Positions 1-14,654 are shown, counted from the first letter of the stretch. The stretch is 64,000 nt of DNA from Amaurobius ferox (GCA_951213105.1 OX578146.1:50995275-51059274); one strand, 5' to 3'. Notes: a model not told the origin generated them from the letters alone. Made by a program: numbers and translations.

Positions 1-2438
1 TTTGCAGACTTCTGTCAATTTTCAAAACCCGTTCAATTACAACCTGTTTTGCAATAAAACTAAAAAATAATTGCTTCTAAAACGCTGCCATTTTTGCAGA
101 CTTCTGTCAATTTTGTAAGTCCCATTCAATTATAACCTGTTTGGCAGTTTTGCAATAAAACTAAAAAATAATTGTGCTAAAACGCAGTCATTTTTGCAGA
201 CTTCTGTCAATTTTGCAAAACTCATCCAATTACAACCTGTTTTGCAGTTTTGCAATAAAACTAAAAAATAATTGTGCTAAAACACCGTCATTTTTGCAGA
301 CTTCTGTCAATTTTGCAAAACCCATCCAATTACAACCTGTTTCGCAGTTTCGCAATAAAACTAAAAAATAATTGTGCTAAAACGCCGTCATTTTTGCAGA
401 CTTCTGTCAATTTTGCAAAACCCATCCAATTACAACCTGTTTCGCAGTTTCGCAATAAAACTAAAAAATAATTGTGCTAAAACGCCGTCATTTTTGCAGA
501 CTTCTGTCAATTTTGCAAAACCCATCCAATTACAACCTGTTTTGCAGTTTTGCAATAAAACTAAAAAATTATTGTGCTAAACCGCTGTCATTTTTGCAGA
601 CTTCTGTCAATTTTCAAAACCCGTTCAATTACAACCTGTTTTGCAATAAAAATAAAAAATAATTGCTTCTAAAACGCTGCCATTTTTGCAGACTTCTGTC
701 AATTTTGTAAGTCCCATTCAATTATAACCTGTTTGGCAGTTTTGCAATAAAACTAAAAAATAATTGTGCTAAAACGCAGTCATTTTTGCAGACTTCTGTC
801 AATTTTGCAAAACTCATCCAATTACAACCTGTTTTGCAGTTTTGCAATAAAACTAAAAAATAATTGTGCTAAAACACCGTCATTTTTGCAGACTTCTGTC
901 AATTTTGCAAAACCCATCCAATTACAACCTGTTTTGCAGTTTTGCAATAAAACTAAAAAATTATTGTGCTAAAACGCTGTCATTTTTGCAGACTTCTGTC
1001 AATTTTCAAAACCCGTTCAATTACAACCTGTTTTGCAATAAAACTAAAAAATAATTGCTTCTAAAACGCTGCCATTTTTGCAGACTTCTGTCAATTTTGT
1101 AAGTCCCATTCAATTATAACCTGTTTGTCAGTTTTGCAATAAAACTAAAAAATAATTGTGCTAAAATGCAGTCATTTTTGCAGACTTCTGTCAATTTTGC
1201 AAAACCCATCCAATTACAACCTGTTTTGCAGTTTTGCAATAAAACTAAAAAATTATTGTGCTAAACCGCTGTCATTTTTGCAGACTTCTGTCAATTTTCA
1301 AAACCCGTTCAATTACAACCTGTTTTGCAATAAAACTAAAAAATAATTGCTTCTAAAACGCTGCCATTTTTGCAGACTTCTGTCAATTTTGTAAGTCCCA
1401 TTCAATTATAACCTGTTTGGCAGTTTTGCAATAAAACTAAAAAATAATTGTGCTAAAACGCAGTCATTTTTGCAGACTTCTGTCAATTTTGCAAAACTCA
1501 TCCAATTACAACCTGTTTTGCAGTTTTGCAATAAAACTAAAAAATAATTGTGCTAAAACACCGTCATTTTTGCAGACTTCTGTCAATTTTGCAAAACCCA
1601 TCCAATTACAACCTGTTTCGCAGTTTCGCAATAAAACTAAAAAATAATTGTGCTAAAACGCCGTCATTTTTGCAGACTTCTGTCAATTTTGCAAAACCCA
1701 TCCAATTACAACCTGTTTCGCAGTTTCGCAATAAAACTAAAAAATAATTGTGCTAAAACGCCGTCATTTTTGCAGACTTCTGTCAATTTTGCAAAACCCA
1801 TCCAATTACAACCTGTTTTGCAGTTTTGCAATAAAACTAAAAAATTATTGTGCTAAACCGCTGTCATTTTTGCAGACTTCTGTCAATTTTCAAAACCCGT
1901 TCAATTACAACCTGTTTTGCAATAAAAATAAAAAATAATTGCTTCTAAAACGCTGCCATTTTTGCAGACTTCTGTCAATTTTGTAAGTCCCATTCAATTA
2001 TAACCTGTTTGGCAGTTTTGCAATAAAACTAAAAAATAATTGTGCTAAAACGCAGTCATTTTTGCAGACTTCTGTCAATTTTGCAAAACTCATCCAATTA
2101 CAACCTGTTTTGCAGTTTTGCAATAAAACTAAAAAATAATTGTGCTAAAACACCGTCATTTTTGCAGACTTCTGTCAATTTTGCAAAACCCATCCAATTA
2201 CAACCTGTTTTGCAGTTTTGCAATAAAACTAAAAAATTATTGTGCTAAAACGCTGTCATTTTTGCAGACTTCTGTCAATTTTCAAAACCCGTTCAATTAC
2301 AACCTGTTTTGCAATAAAACTAAAAAGTAATTGCTTCTAAAACGCTGCCATTTTTGCAGACTTCTGTCAATTTTGTAAGTCCCATTCAATTATAACCTGT
2401 GTTGCAGTAAAAATAAAAAATAAAAAAATGCTAAAACG
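1..2438. repeat. AT-rich satellite array with nested higher-order repeat
   Basis: Tandem monomers of about 100 bp, each with an ATTGTGCTAAAAC-like start and a TTTTTGCAGACTTCTGTCAA core. Monomer starts read at 171, 271, 371, 471, 571, 662, 763, 863, 963, 1054, 1155, 1255 and 1346; the pattern restarts at 1447, giving a 13-monomer, 1276-bp higher-order unit. The 91- and 101-bp monomer types always come as a pair, preceded by 100-, 100- or 100-bp monomers in runs that shrink along the unit. The array is cut by the left window edge and stops at about 2438. The many 62-68-codon open frames here are artefacts of the period (100 is not a multiple of 3) and start at GTG; they are not genes. Confidence 0.97.
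2433..2436 (-). terminator. Pol III T4 terminator of tRNA-Pro, supplied by satellite
   Basis: Read on the minus strand, TTTT lies 8 bases past the 3' end of the tRNA-Pro gene. The four A on the plus strand belong to the CTAAAACG motif of the last satellite monomer, so the satellite edge seems to provide the Pol III stop. A longer T7 follows (plus-strand A7 at 2422-2428). Confidence 0.6.
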
Positions 2439-2443
2439 TACGT

Positions 2444-2515
2444 GGGCCCGTCCGGGATTTGAACCCGGGACCTCTCGCACCCAAAGCGAGAATCATACCC
2501 CTAGACCAACGAGCC
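2444..2515 (-). tRNA. trnP-TGG: tRNA-Pro (anticodon TGG)
   Basis: A 72-nt intronless cloverleaf on the minus strand. The acceptor stem pairs GGCTCGT (2515-2509) with ACGGGCC (2451-2445), with C as discriminator at 2444. The D arm has a box A of the form TGGTCTAGGGG, the anticodon stem CTCGC/GCGAG closes the loop TTTGGGT, and the T arm carries GGTTCAAATCC as box B. The anticodon TGG is read from plus-strand CCA at 2481-2483 and decodes CCA and other CCN proline codons by wobble. All stems pair (one G-U in the acceptor), so it is probably functional. No CCA is encoded, as is normal for nuclear tRNA genes. It abuts the satellite array directly. Confidence 0.95.
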
Positions 2516-3462
2516 ACGTTTGAAGAGACGGAAAAATCTGTTCCAAACAAGAGATAAACGCTTTTGACATACTTTACATAGATAAGTGTTATTTGCGCAT
2601 GCACCTAAACTTTATCCGTGTACCTACCTCATTTTCTTCTCTCCTCTCAGTTTCGCCTCTCCCGGTTAAGTTTTACTGTATCTTGTTTTCCTACCTCAAT
2701 ACAGGACCAGAGCTGCTAGAAACGAAATATGTGCTCAAGTTAGATGCAGTGGCGCAGCAAAGGGGGATGTTTGGGATACGTTAGTACGATAACTGCCGTA
2801 AAAATGACTTAATCAAAATGAAATTTTAGTATGTTGTTCAGACGGTCTGTAGAACCTATGGGAATATAAATGAATAATATCACCCAATTAGTTTTGGATT
2901 GAACTGAAAAATGAAATACATTGAGCCCTATGGGACCTAATTTTTCAAACATTTTTTAAGCGGATTTAAAATTCACAAATTGCTTCGAAAATTTTAGGTA
3001 ATATTCAAATTGTTCCATAAAATATATAAAAAAAAATTCAGCGAAATATATTCAGTAGTTTTTTAAATAAAAATTAAAATAATAATTACACCTCTTATAT
3101 GAAGCGATCACGTGACCATGATATGAAACGATCACATGACCCACTTCAAAATGATATATGGCATCCATCTTGTTTTGCATATATCGAAAGGGAAAAATTT
3201 GATGTATTGTGTGTGACAATGGTACAAAGTATCGAGGGAAAAGTTTCAATATTTATTTCCTTTATTTTTATTATTATATAATTTCGACTGATTAATAGAA
3301 TGCCTTTTATTTCGTCCGAATCGGACTACAAACGAAATTATTGACCATGAAGTTATTGACGATTAGCGTGCGATGTTGATGCACAGATGTCGCAAGTCAA
3401 AAATTTATTTATTTTTGCTGTTTTTACCAGATTTGTTTTATAAGTTCAAGAGAATAAAAAAG
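2516..3462. other. Intergenic, AT-rich, no gene seen
   Basis: No coding frame I can support. A 24-bp sequence (ATATGAAGCGATCACGTGACC...) is tandemly doubled at 3097-3120 and 3121-3144; each copy carries an E-box-like CACGTG or CACATG. CAGTGGCGCAGCAAAGGGGG at 2746-2765 resembles the ends of many DNA transposons, but I found no partner end. Confidence 0.5.
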
Positions 3463-3735
3463 GGTTGGACAGCCCAGTGGTTAGCGCTTGGGGATTGCAC
3501 ACTCAGAAGACCCTAGTTCTATTCGCGGATCTGCCCAAACTGTCTCCGAGTACGGGCACGTTAAATATGGGAGTCCGTAAGTCCCTTCGAGAGGTTGATG
3601 GTAGAGGAAGGAGGGTACTGTCCCTGTGGATTTCGCCCCGCTGGGTTCCGATTTAAATTGGGTAGCTCTTCTCGGTACTCCAAACAGATGCTTTCTAGTA
3701 GGTCGGGCGGTCTGGGTCGAAGAAAAAGAAAGGAA
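3463..3735 (+). mobile_element. SINE, tRNA-type head, GAA-type tail
   Basis: The head carries box A (CAGCCCAGTGGTTAGCGC) and a decayed box B (TAGTTCTATTC). It is followed by the body shared by all SINE copies here (GTCCGTAAGTCC...GAGAGGTTG...GGAAGGAGGG...AATTGGGTAG...GTAGGTCGG) and a purine tail GTCGAAGAAAAAG. The copy is diverged. Flanks are A-rich on both sides (AAGAGAATAAAAAAG; AAGAAAAAGAAAGG), so the target duplication is not certain. Open frames running through it are repeat shadows. Confidence 0.85.
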
Positions 3736-7028
<3,293 letters not shown>

Positions 7029-7093
7029 CCAAATTATTAAAGACACGTTACATTTATTATTCTCATAATATGAGATATAATTTAAAATTCAAA

Positions 7094-7126
7094 CCTTCGG
7101 ATAGGTCGGACGGCCTGGATTCAAAG
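7094..7126 (+). mobile_element. SINE 3' end fragment
   Basis: About 33 bp matching the last part of the SINE body (ATAGGTCGGACGGCCTGGAT), with the tail reduced to TCAAAG. No body is present upstream, because the (AT)n tract and unrelated DNA precede it. It is either a severely 5'-truncated insertion or a remnant. Confidence 0.6.
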
Positions 7127-7133
7127 TAAATAG

Positions 7134-7176
7134 TGGTCGTTAATCCGTGGTCGATAATCCGTGGTCGCGGATTAAT
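7134..7176. repeat. 14-bp tandem repeat ending in hairpin
   Basis: Two copies of TGGTCGNTAATCCG are followed by TGGTCGCGGATTAA. The third is partly inverted, so AATCCG and CGGATT can pair around TGGTCG. Confidence 0.6.
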
Positions 7177-7898
7177 TTTGTGGAGCCTACAATAACCTTC
7201 AACCAAGAAGACTTTCTTGTAAAAAATAGCTTACCTTTTAACCATCATTATACATTAATTTGTTAAGTATATATTTATGTTTTCCCTATATATTTCTATT
7301 TTATATATTGAGCAATACGAAAATCGGAATACTACCGTCTTTGAAATGTATTATATTTCAAGGACGAAATTTCAAAATTCTTGTGCAAACACAATATAGG
7401 AATTCCAAAAATTCCAGTGAGTCTCTTATATCTCTGGACTATGTCTAGTATGTTAATGTTGGCATAGTTAAAGTAAGCAGCGGTGATTTTGTTTCATTTC
7501 GATTAATTGAACAAATTTTATTTTCATTTATTAGGCAATAGCCAGACAAGATTTCTTATTGTCAATATCGTCTGAAAATTGTTGTCATTGCCTTCTAATT
7601 CAGATCGCACTGGCGGAATTGGCTTGAAAATCCTTGAATATTAGTTCTACCTGATTAGAACATAATATATATTTTTAATACATCGAAAACTGAAATAAAA
7701 CTGCCTCATCTGTGTGTTAAAATCATGTAAAAAAGATTTTTCTTATTCTTCACACAAGGTAAAAACTTAACAAATATAAGTTAGGATTTCAATATAAAAT
7801 ACGTGTGTACGTCCAGCCTTCGGACTCAGGTCCGGAGTCCGGCCCAACTGTGAACCGGATCAGTCTGATATTTCTTACACAGACTATAGGGCCGGGTA
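7177..7898. other. Intergenic AT-rich DNA, no gene seen
   Basis: No coding frame, RNA or recognisable element. Past 7810 the composition turns GC-richer as it leads into the 42-bp minisatellite. Confidence 0.5.
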
Positions 7899-8066
7899 CG
7901 ACTGTTGCTTAGTGTCCAACAACTTGGGTCGGGCCTGGTTGAGCTGTTAATTAGCGTTTAACAATTTGGGTCGGGTCGGGCCGAGCCTTTAAATAGTTTT
8001 TCACAATTTGAGTAGGGCCGGCCCGAGCTGTTAAATAGTTTTTAACAATTTGGGTCAGACCGAGCC
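7899..8066. repeat. 42-bp minisatellite, about four units
   Basis: Units of the form GAGCTGTTAAATAGTTTTTA followed by ACAATTTGGGTCGGGCCGG start at about 7899, 7941, 7983 and 8025. The GC-rich GGGTCGGGCC part stands out against the AT-rich surroundings, and the last unit has a short deletion. Confidence 0.8.
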
Positions 8067-9011
8067 TGACGTACTCAATATTTTTAAAATTTATAAATAA
8101 AATTCATTCTAGGAACATCAAATTATATTGTTGATTTCAGGTATAAAAAATGAAATGTATAAAAAACAATTTTTTCCCAAGTTCCGAATGCACAAATTTG
8201 TGCTCTTAACGCATTTATATAATTTCTATCTGAGGTCCGGGACTCAATGGTTTTTATGACCAGTCAGAATCAGGTACTACATTCAAAAAAATTTTCCAGG
8301 CTCATGCCAGGTTCAAGCATTGATGTTATAGAGTATAGGTCAGATGAAAGTGTGAAATTTCGTGAAGGCCTCGAATGTGTCAATGATAGTTTGTGTAAGC
8401 ACATACACGTATATATGTATGTGTGTTGGGGGAGGGGAGGGGGTTGCTAGTGTCTGCGTATGTGTGTATGAAGTGGACCTCTAGCTGACTAAAAGTTGTT
8501 CCGTTAGAGGTTCTGCTCCCTACATCCCTACGGAACTAAAATATTTACCTTTACTGAAATGTTTCTCAAAAGTCACAACAGTCTTTATCAACGCTTTTCA
8601 CCATTAACACCATATAGCAACTGTTGCGCAAACGAGGTCATGAATCCTCTCTCTTCAATCGGGACAGGGTTAGATCCACAACTACCTGACCCCGTTTCAC
8701 TGAATGTGAGGCCTTGCGCGGATGAAAGAAGAGTAACTTAAATGTTTTGTCACTGTGTCTGTGAACTTAACCTTCTGAATAGAAGAGAGGAAGTGGTATG
8801 CCACATGTATTGTGATGCAGATATGCTTGTACCTGGGATTATGGCATCCTCAATGAATGGGGAAAAAAATTAATTGGGATAGAAATTTATCGTCTGCGTT
8901 TAAATGAGAATGACAAGACTCATTTTTCTTTATTTTAAAATTAAGATTGTCGTATCATCAAGGAATAAAATAACAATTAGATGATGCACTTCAACTAAAG
9001 AAAACAGTATA
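8067..9011. other. Intergenic, no gene seen
   Basis: A frame at 8559-8741 is 60 codons, but I see no domain, splice signals or codon bias to support it. A (TG)/(AC) patch and GGGGGAGGGGAGGGGG lie at 8395-8445. Confidence 0.45.
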
Positions 9012-9080
9012 GTTCCAGTGGCGCAATGGATAGATTGTCAACTGCTCAAAAGAAATTCCGCGGTCGGATCATCGGCTCTT
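9012..9080 (+). pseudogene. tRNA-Arg-like relic
   Basis: CAGTGGCGCAATGGATAG (9017-9034) matches the D arm and box A of arginine tRNAs. The anticodon arm no longer pairs, and the box B region reads GGTCGGATCAT instead of GGTTCGANTCC. The 3' acceptor strand is not complementary to the 5' one. It may be a dead tRNA gene or the head of an old SINE; no tail is visible. Confidence 0.55.
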
Positions 9081-9201
9081 TACAATATTATTTGTGAAAG
9101 AAAATTATCATCTACGTTTAAATGAAATGGGGCAAAGAGTATAGAATTATCCAGGTATTAAGCTAATACATGCAATTTTATCTTGAAATGTGAGGAGAGC
9201 T

Positions 9202-9665
9202 AGGATTAAAATTTACCGCTTAAATCTTCAACATCAATCTAAATTGAAAATAAATCTGCCTTCATGAAAAATTCATGAATCATGATAAAAGAGGCGTCCA
9301 ATGTATTATCCTCAATAATATATTTTTAATCATTTATATTGAAAATGGTACATTTTTATATTTTTCATTAAATTTAAAATAATTTTAAAAGATTTCAATA
9401 ATAAATAGCTATTTTAAAGGATTCAAGGATTCAAGGATTAAAATTTACCGCTTAAATCTTCAACATCAATCTAAATTGAAAATAAATCTGCCTTCATGAA
9501 AAATTCATGAATCATGATAAAAGAGGCGTCCAATGTATTATCCTCAATAATATATTTTTAATCATTTATTTTGAAAATGGTACATTTTTATATTTTTCAT
9601 TAAATTTAAAATAATTTTAAAAGATTTCAATAATAAATAGCTATTTTAAAGGATTCAAGGATTCA
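9202..9665. repeat. Recent 232-bp tandem duplication
   Basis: Two near-identical units, 9202-9433 and 9434-9665, both starting AGGATTAAAATTTACCGC. I see a single base difference (TTATATTG against TTATTTTG). A GGATTCAA short repeat at the junction may have mediated the event. Confidence 0.97.
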
Positions 9666-9740
9666 AGGAGTTTCCAAATTACGAAGTACCCAGGCAGCCG
9701 CAGGCTGCCTTTAAACTTCAAACATAAGGGGGGCGGGGGA
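9666..9740. repeat. Dispersed repeat, partner at 13.7 kb
   Basis: AAGTACCCAGGCAGCCGCAG then GCTGCCTTTAAACTTCAAAC resembles 13672-13760 (GAGTGCCCAGGAGAGGAAGG then TTTCCTCCCTTTAAACTCCA). Each holds a small hairpin just before TTTAAACT. Both follow a doubled GGATYTCAAGG or GGATTCAAGG. Class unknown. Confidence 0.5.
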
Positions 9741-11464
9741 TAGTAACAAAAGAAAACTTTGACATAAACGAAGGTTCAATAAAGAAACGGGCAGAGCTCT
9801 TCGAAACCTGTTGTGACAAGTCACTGCAGGAATCTGAAGAGTCGCATAATTTGGAAAAGGAGGATTTAAATTTCCTCGAAAGAAGGGAGGAAAGAAATCT
9901 TCAAAGAAAAAAAAAAAAATCTAAAAATGCACCAATAGCAAACACCCAAAGGTTCGTAAGTTTTGCTCCCTTGGTCATGAGGTGTCTGTCCACTCTTTAA
10001 TAAATGTAATTATTGAAAAAAAAGTATTACTAAATATGTAATTAAACTTACTATGCAAAATTTTCATCATGAATGCCGCTTAACTCTTGCCCTAGGCAAA
10101 AGTTAATTCCAAGACTCCCCCATGAAACTTTTATAGCAAAACAAAATGATACAGAAGATTAATCTAAAAAACTTCGCTGTTCCTAAACATTTGCCAACTT
10201 TGCCTATGGTGAAAAAAAAGCCCTGCAAATAGATTTATATTATTTTCAACTTTCATCGATAATGCATAATTAGTAAACAAGAATTGTAATCATAAATGCT
10301 CTAACATGAATTATATAAAATTTAAGATTTTCATAGCATATTTCTCAAGAACAACGATAATTCCCCCAAAAAATGGCATTTGCATATTCAATACAGAAAA
10401 ACCGATGCTTGAAAATTGTTATGCATATGAAAGGTATTAAAAAATGTATGTATCAACACACTGGAAATATTCAATTCATTCACTTGACTGAGTTGTTATC
10501 TGTTTTTTAAACAGCAACCGACAAACAAAAACTCATTAAAAATGCCTTTCTTCTTGACTCTGGTACTGATTGATATTCATTTAAATGGACGTAAAACATA
10601 TAGAATTAAATGCATCACAAAGTCGAGTGAAAAATGACACTTCAGTTTTTGCTTGTAAGCTGCTTTGAAAATATGATATTTTTTTTTTTCCTTTTTAAGA
10701 AACAATTTTTTAGCGTTTTTATATCACACTACTTGGTTTAAATAAGATTTAAGAGAGTGAAAACAAAAGATTTATCATCGGGAAATATTTTTAAACAATT
10801 AATGAAGTAAAATAATTATTTTCATTTTCAAGTACCAATTACATATGCATAAGCGAGCAGACAGATCAGGAACTTCCTAACGTTTTCTGTGGCCTCAAGC
10901 GAACGTTATTGAAAATCCCCATCTACTGGCAAAAAATGCTGCAACATGCAAAATGTCACTAATCCAATTTTTGATTATTTGACAATATACTTATGTTGTT
11001 TTATTTGTACTTCAAAAGATATGGATCCATTGCTTCAGTCTTAATTTTGGTTCTGGCATGGAATTTTTCTATAAGGGGGTAATTAGTTTAAAAGTTATGA
11101 ATTTTTAAAATCTAAAATCACCATTTTGCTAAATTAAATATATTCTTTCTTTGCCTCTGCAAACGACAGACGATAATTGGAGAACAAACAGGTGGCAAAT
11201 GTTTCGTCTCCAGAAAAAAAAGTTGGTAGCAGTAGCACACTAATACGTGTTTATTTTTGAGGTTTTCTAACATTGCGAATATAAAAGATTCAGTTCTATT
11301 CTTTTTTAATTTTATATTATATTATTAGTATGAGTATTGTGCTAAAATTTGACTTAAATTGGATGCAAATTCGCAAAGATAGCAACATTTTTTTAAATTT
11401 ATTTGGAATTAAAGGAACTTTCTTGCGATCTCGAGCAATTTCATTTACTTGAATCGCAAGAATG
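9741..11464. other. Intergenic AT-rich DNA, no gene seen
   Basis: About 1.7 kb of low-complexity AT-rich sequence without supported features. Confidence 0.5.
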
Positions 11465-11580
11465 TTCTTAGTTCAAAACAGACGATTTGGAAATGGAATG
11501 GTGTTATCTATCTCTTTGGACGCTTATTTATGACCCAGGCAATGTCGAGTAATTAAATTAATTCATTCTTGTTTTTAAAT
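11465..11580 (+). mobile_element. Helitron-like 3' end remnant (diverged)
   Basis: AGTTCAAAACAGACGATTTG...GGTGTTATCT...CGCTTATTTATGACCCAGGC...AATTCATTCTTGT aligns with the better copy at 14655-14766. The terminal CTAG is degraded here. Assignment to Helitrons is inferred from that copy. Confidence 0.4.
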
Positions 11581-12699
11581 AAATGTAAAGAATTCATTGT
11601 CATTATTATTCACAATAGTTTCTTTCAACACCAATAGATGTCTCTGCATGTCCCTGTCACAATGGATTCACTTGTCAGTACTTCTTCATTTTCCCTCAGC
11701 AAAAGTTCCGCTGCCGAAAATTTTTCAAATTTACAAAATTGTGTAGAACAAACACTTCATGCATTTTTTAGCTTATTTGGATTTTGAAACTCGCGATATT
11801 AATATTTTAAAATCTTTATTTTACAATGTGAACCATAAATATTGATTAAAAAAAAAAGAGCTAATGGAAATTATAAAAATAAAAGGAAAAAGGGAGTTCG
11901 ATAAAATATTGAAATATTTTAAAGAAAACGTTTTATTGTACACACATATTTCTTGCATATATTGTATTTCTTAAAGGAAACGTGCAAACAATGCATAACT
12001 ACTAAAAATTAGAAAGTTACATTTCAATAGAATTTACATTTTACAAATTATAAATTTAAAGGTATAATCCTTATGTCAGATGCAGCCAAAAACCTATTTT
12101 CAGTTATGTAACTAGAGATTTTGCGCCTATAGCTATAAAAAATTAGGGACTCGTTTTTTCAATTTTATTATTTTTAATTTTTGTATTCTTTAATTTATAA
12201 TTATTATTATCCTCTTTGTCTTCTAAATAATTCAATTTTAAAATTACATCCAATTTTTAGTTGATGCGAGAATTTTGGTAAAATCATAAGTTATTTAACT
12301 TCTCGTGGTCCAGTTAAGCTTCTGAGTTCAGTAGGCAATTAAAATTCATCAAACATTTACTGTGTATAAACAGAAATAAATAATTCGATTATATTATATT
12401 TTTTAGTCCGAAAAGAAGAAAAATCAGGGAAATCTAAATATCTTTCAGAATAATTACAATTTATTTTTTGTTAAAGAAAATTAATAACACGTTTTGAAAT
12501 ATATAGCAAATCAAATAAACTAAATTTCGCGCTTTAATTTTTTTTTAAATTATTATCTTGAAGTAATAAAATATACATTTTTCTTTCTTTTTTTTATCAA
12601 AATAAAATATGTGTAATGGCAATATAGATTCAAAATTTGCAAATTTGTAGGGGGCGCCTTTCTCGAAAATTTAAGATCTGATTTATTTCTTGTAAATGT
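11581..12699. other. Intergenic AT-rich DNA, no gene seen
   Basis: Strongly AT-rich with no supported feature; the tRNA-Thr gene follows. Confidence 0.5.
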
Positions 12700-12772
12700 G
12701 CCACCATAGCTCAGTGGTTAGAGCACTGGTCTTGTAAACCAGGGGTCGTGAGTTCGATCCTCACTGGTGGCT
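12700..12772 (+). tRNA. trnT-TGT: tRNA-Thr (anticodon TGT)
   Basis: A 73-nt intronless tRNA. The acceptor stem pairs GCCACCA (12700-12706) with TGGTGGC (12765-12771), discriminator T at 12772. The D arm AGCTC...GAGC contains box A (TAGCTCAGTGG). The anticodon stem CTGGT/ACCAG closes the loop CTTGTAA with anticodon TGT, which decodes ACA threonine. The T arm GTGAG-TTCGATC-CTCAC carries box B (AGTTCGATCC). Every stem pairs fully, so I take it as functional. A T5 Pol III terminator lies at 12817-12821. Confidence 0.97.
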
Positions 12773-12816
12773 GATTTATTCTTCGTCGTGTATATGCCAG
12801 GAATGATAAAGGGCTC

Positions 12817-12821
12817 TTTTT
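12817..12821 (+). terminator. T5 Pol III terminator for tRNA-Thr
   Basis: First run of four or more T downstream of the tRNA-Thr 3' end, 44 bases past it. Only T3 occurs nearer, so the primary transcript may have an unusually long trailer. Confidence 0.5.
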
Positions 12822-14640
12822 ACGTTTCTTAGTGTATGTTTTGTATACATATTCATATTCGTTTATACGTATGCCCTATAAAAGTAATAGCTTTAGAATT
12901 TTTTTTTAAATTTCATTCTGTTATGAAAACATTTTGGTGAATAGTGATTATTTTTCGTAAATTTCTATTAATTATAGTGACTACTTTTCGTTAATTTAAA
13001 ATATTAAATCATCCCAATAAAACTTTTTAATAAATTGACGAAATTACCTATTTTATTTTTCATCAAAAATTTAAAATGGCGAAAATTTTACTCCATCATC
13101 CGTCAATAAATAATCAGCAATATGCGCGCAGTTTGTTTTCATTGTTCAATTGTTAGTGTCAATATTAGTAGAATTCTAAAAGAAAAAGAATTTTGTATAA
13201 ATTATTCTTTTCAACAAGTTATCCCATAATATATCATTGCAAAGTGGCAATAATCTTAACAAGAATATGTAACAGTGTTCTGAAATTACTTGCCTTTATA
13301 AGTTATAAATCAATAAATAATAATTAAATATCTGTCTGTGTATTTGTTTGCTTGTTTGTCTCATCGTCACGGGAGAACTACTGCGCAGAATTTTATGATA
13401 TTTTGTGGTTGTGGGTGAACATGATATAGTTCCGCTTAAGTGTAGTTCATGTTTTCTGTTTTTAAGACCTGGGGTTGTTCAGATATCAATAAAAAACAAA
13501 CCTCCATAAAAAATATTTATGCAGACGATAATTTTTCTACAAATTTATTTGAAGAAAATTATATCATGTTGCTTAGCAACGTAATTAAATCAAGTGTTGT
13601 TATACGGCAGACGATTTCCATTATTTGTTTATGAATAAAGAAATGGATATAAAAACAAATTTTATAAATGAATCTCAAGGATCTCAAGGACGGGGTTAGT
13701 GGAGTGCCCAGGAGAGGAAGGTTTCCTCCCTTTAAACTCCAGACGAAAAGGAAAAGTTTATAAATGAATGTATTGCAATTTTGACTTAAATTACAGCTTT
13801 CGGATTTAAAAATTACGGGAATTATTTATATTTTCAACTTCTTAAGTCATATCTTTTATTTTGGCAAAGATTTAATTATATATTATTATTAACTTATATA
13901 TTGTGTTTAGCAAATTGTTGAAACAGAATAAAAATGGAATGGGTATATAATAATACCCATCCCACTTGTAATACCCCTTTAGCGCTTTCATTGTTGCTCA
14001 TTGATCAAATATTATATTTTTTGTAAATTTGTTTACAAATGGTGGCTTTATTCTTCAAGAATGTGCACATATTTTAAATCACAAGCAGCGTCTGGTATAT
14101 ATGCTATCTTCTTCCATAATAAAGGAAAATGTCTTTCTGTAGGACAATTGAAGTTTTTCGACATACTGAAGCCACGCCCACAGAAGGGGAATCATGTTGT
14201 CCATTCGCGCATGTGCATAATGAATGTACGTCCTGGTGTGAGATCACAGATCGCATTATATACATGGAGACATTTGGCACCACCGTCATAAGCTAAAGCG
14301 CTTCCTTGACGTGACGTTACTTACATTCAACTATCAGCATTGCCACCTCAACTCTACGATCTTGCTATTTGCTATTGAATGAATTTATTGATATTTTAAT
14401 TTTATTTCGTATATTTTACTTTAATTTCATATATTTTGATTTCAATTTTCACAATAATAAATATGGTTTTCTACTTGTTGACATGCGTATGGTTGTAGCA
14501 ATCGCGATATAAAAGGATCTAACTTAACTTTTCATAGATATGTAGATTGTTGTCATTGTACTTTCTACTAAATAATTATATTTATGATTTTATCAGTACT
14601 TCAGTTTTATAAGCTCAATGATCGCTGGAGATTTCATTTA
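12822..14640. other. Intergenic AT-rich DNA with dispersed repeat pieces
   Basis: No gene seen. 13330-13440 (GTCTGTGTATTTGTTTGCTT...CACGGGAGAACTACTGCGC) looks like a transposon 5' part; CACGGGAGAACT recurs at 14819. 13672-13760 pairs with 9666-9740. 14010-14060 (TTTTTTGTAAATTTGTTTAC) recurs at 28795-28860 and, diverged, at 31720-31765. The 96-codon frame at 14001-14291 crosses this repeat and is not supported. Confidence 0.5.
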
Positions 14641-14654
14641 TATCGTGAGAATAA

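Noticed and set aside
174..2330. Many overlapping 62-68-codon frames with a shared peptide (HFCRLLSILQN...)
   Set aside because: They are translations of the satellite monomer, begin with GTG, overlap each other in different frames and recur with the repeat period.
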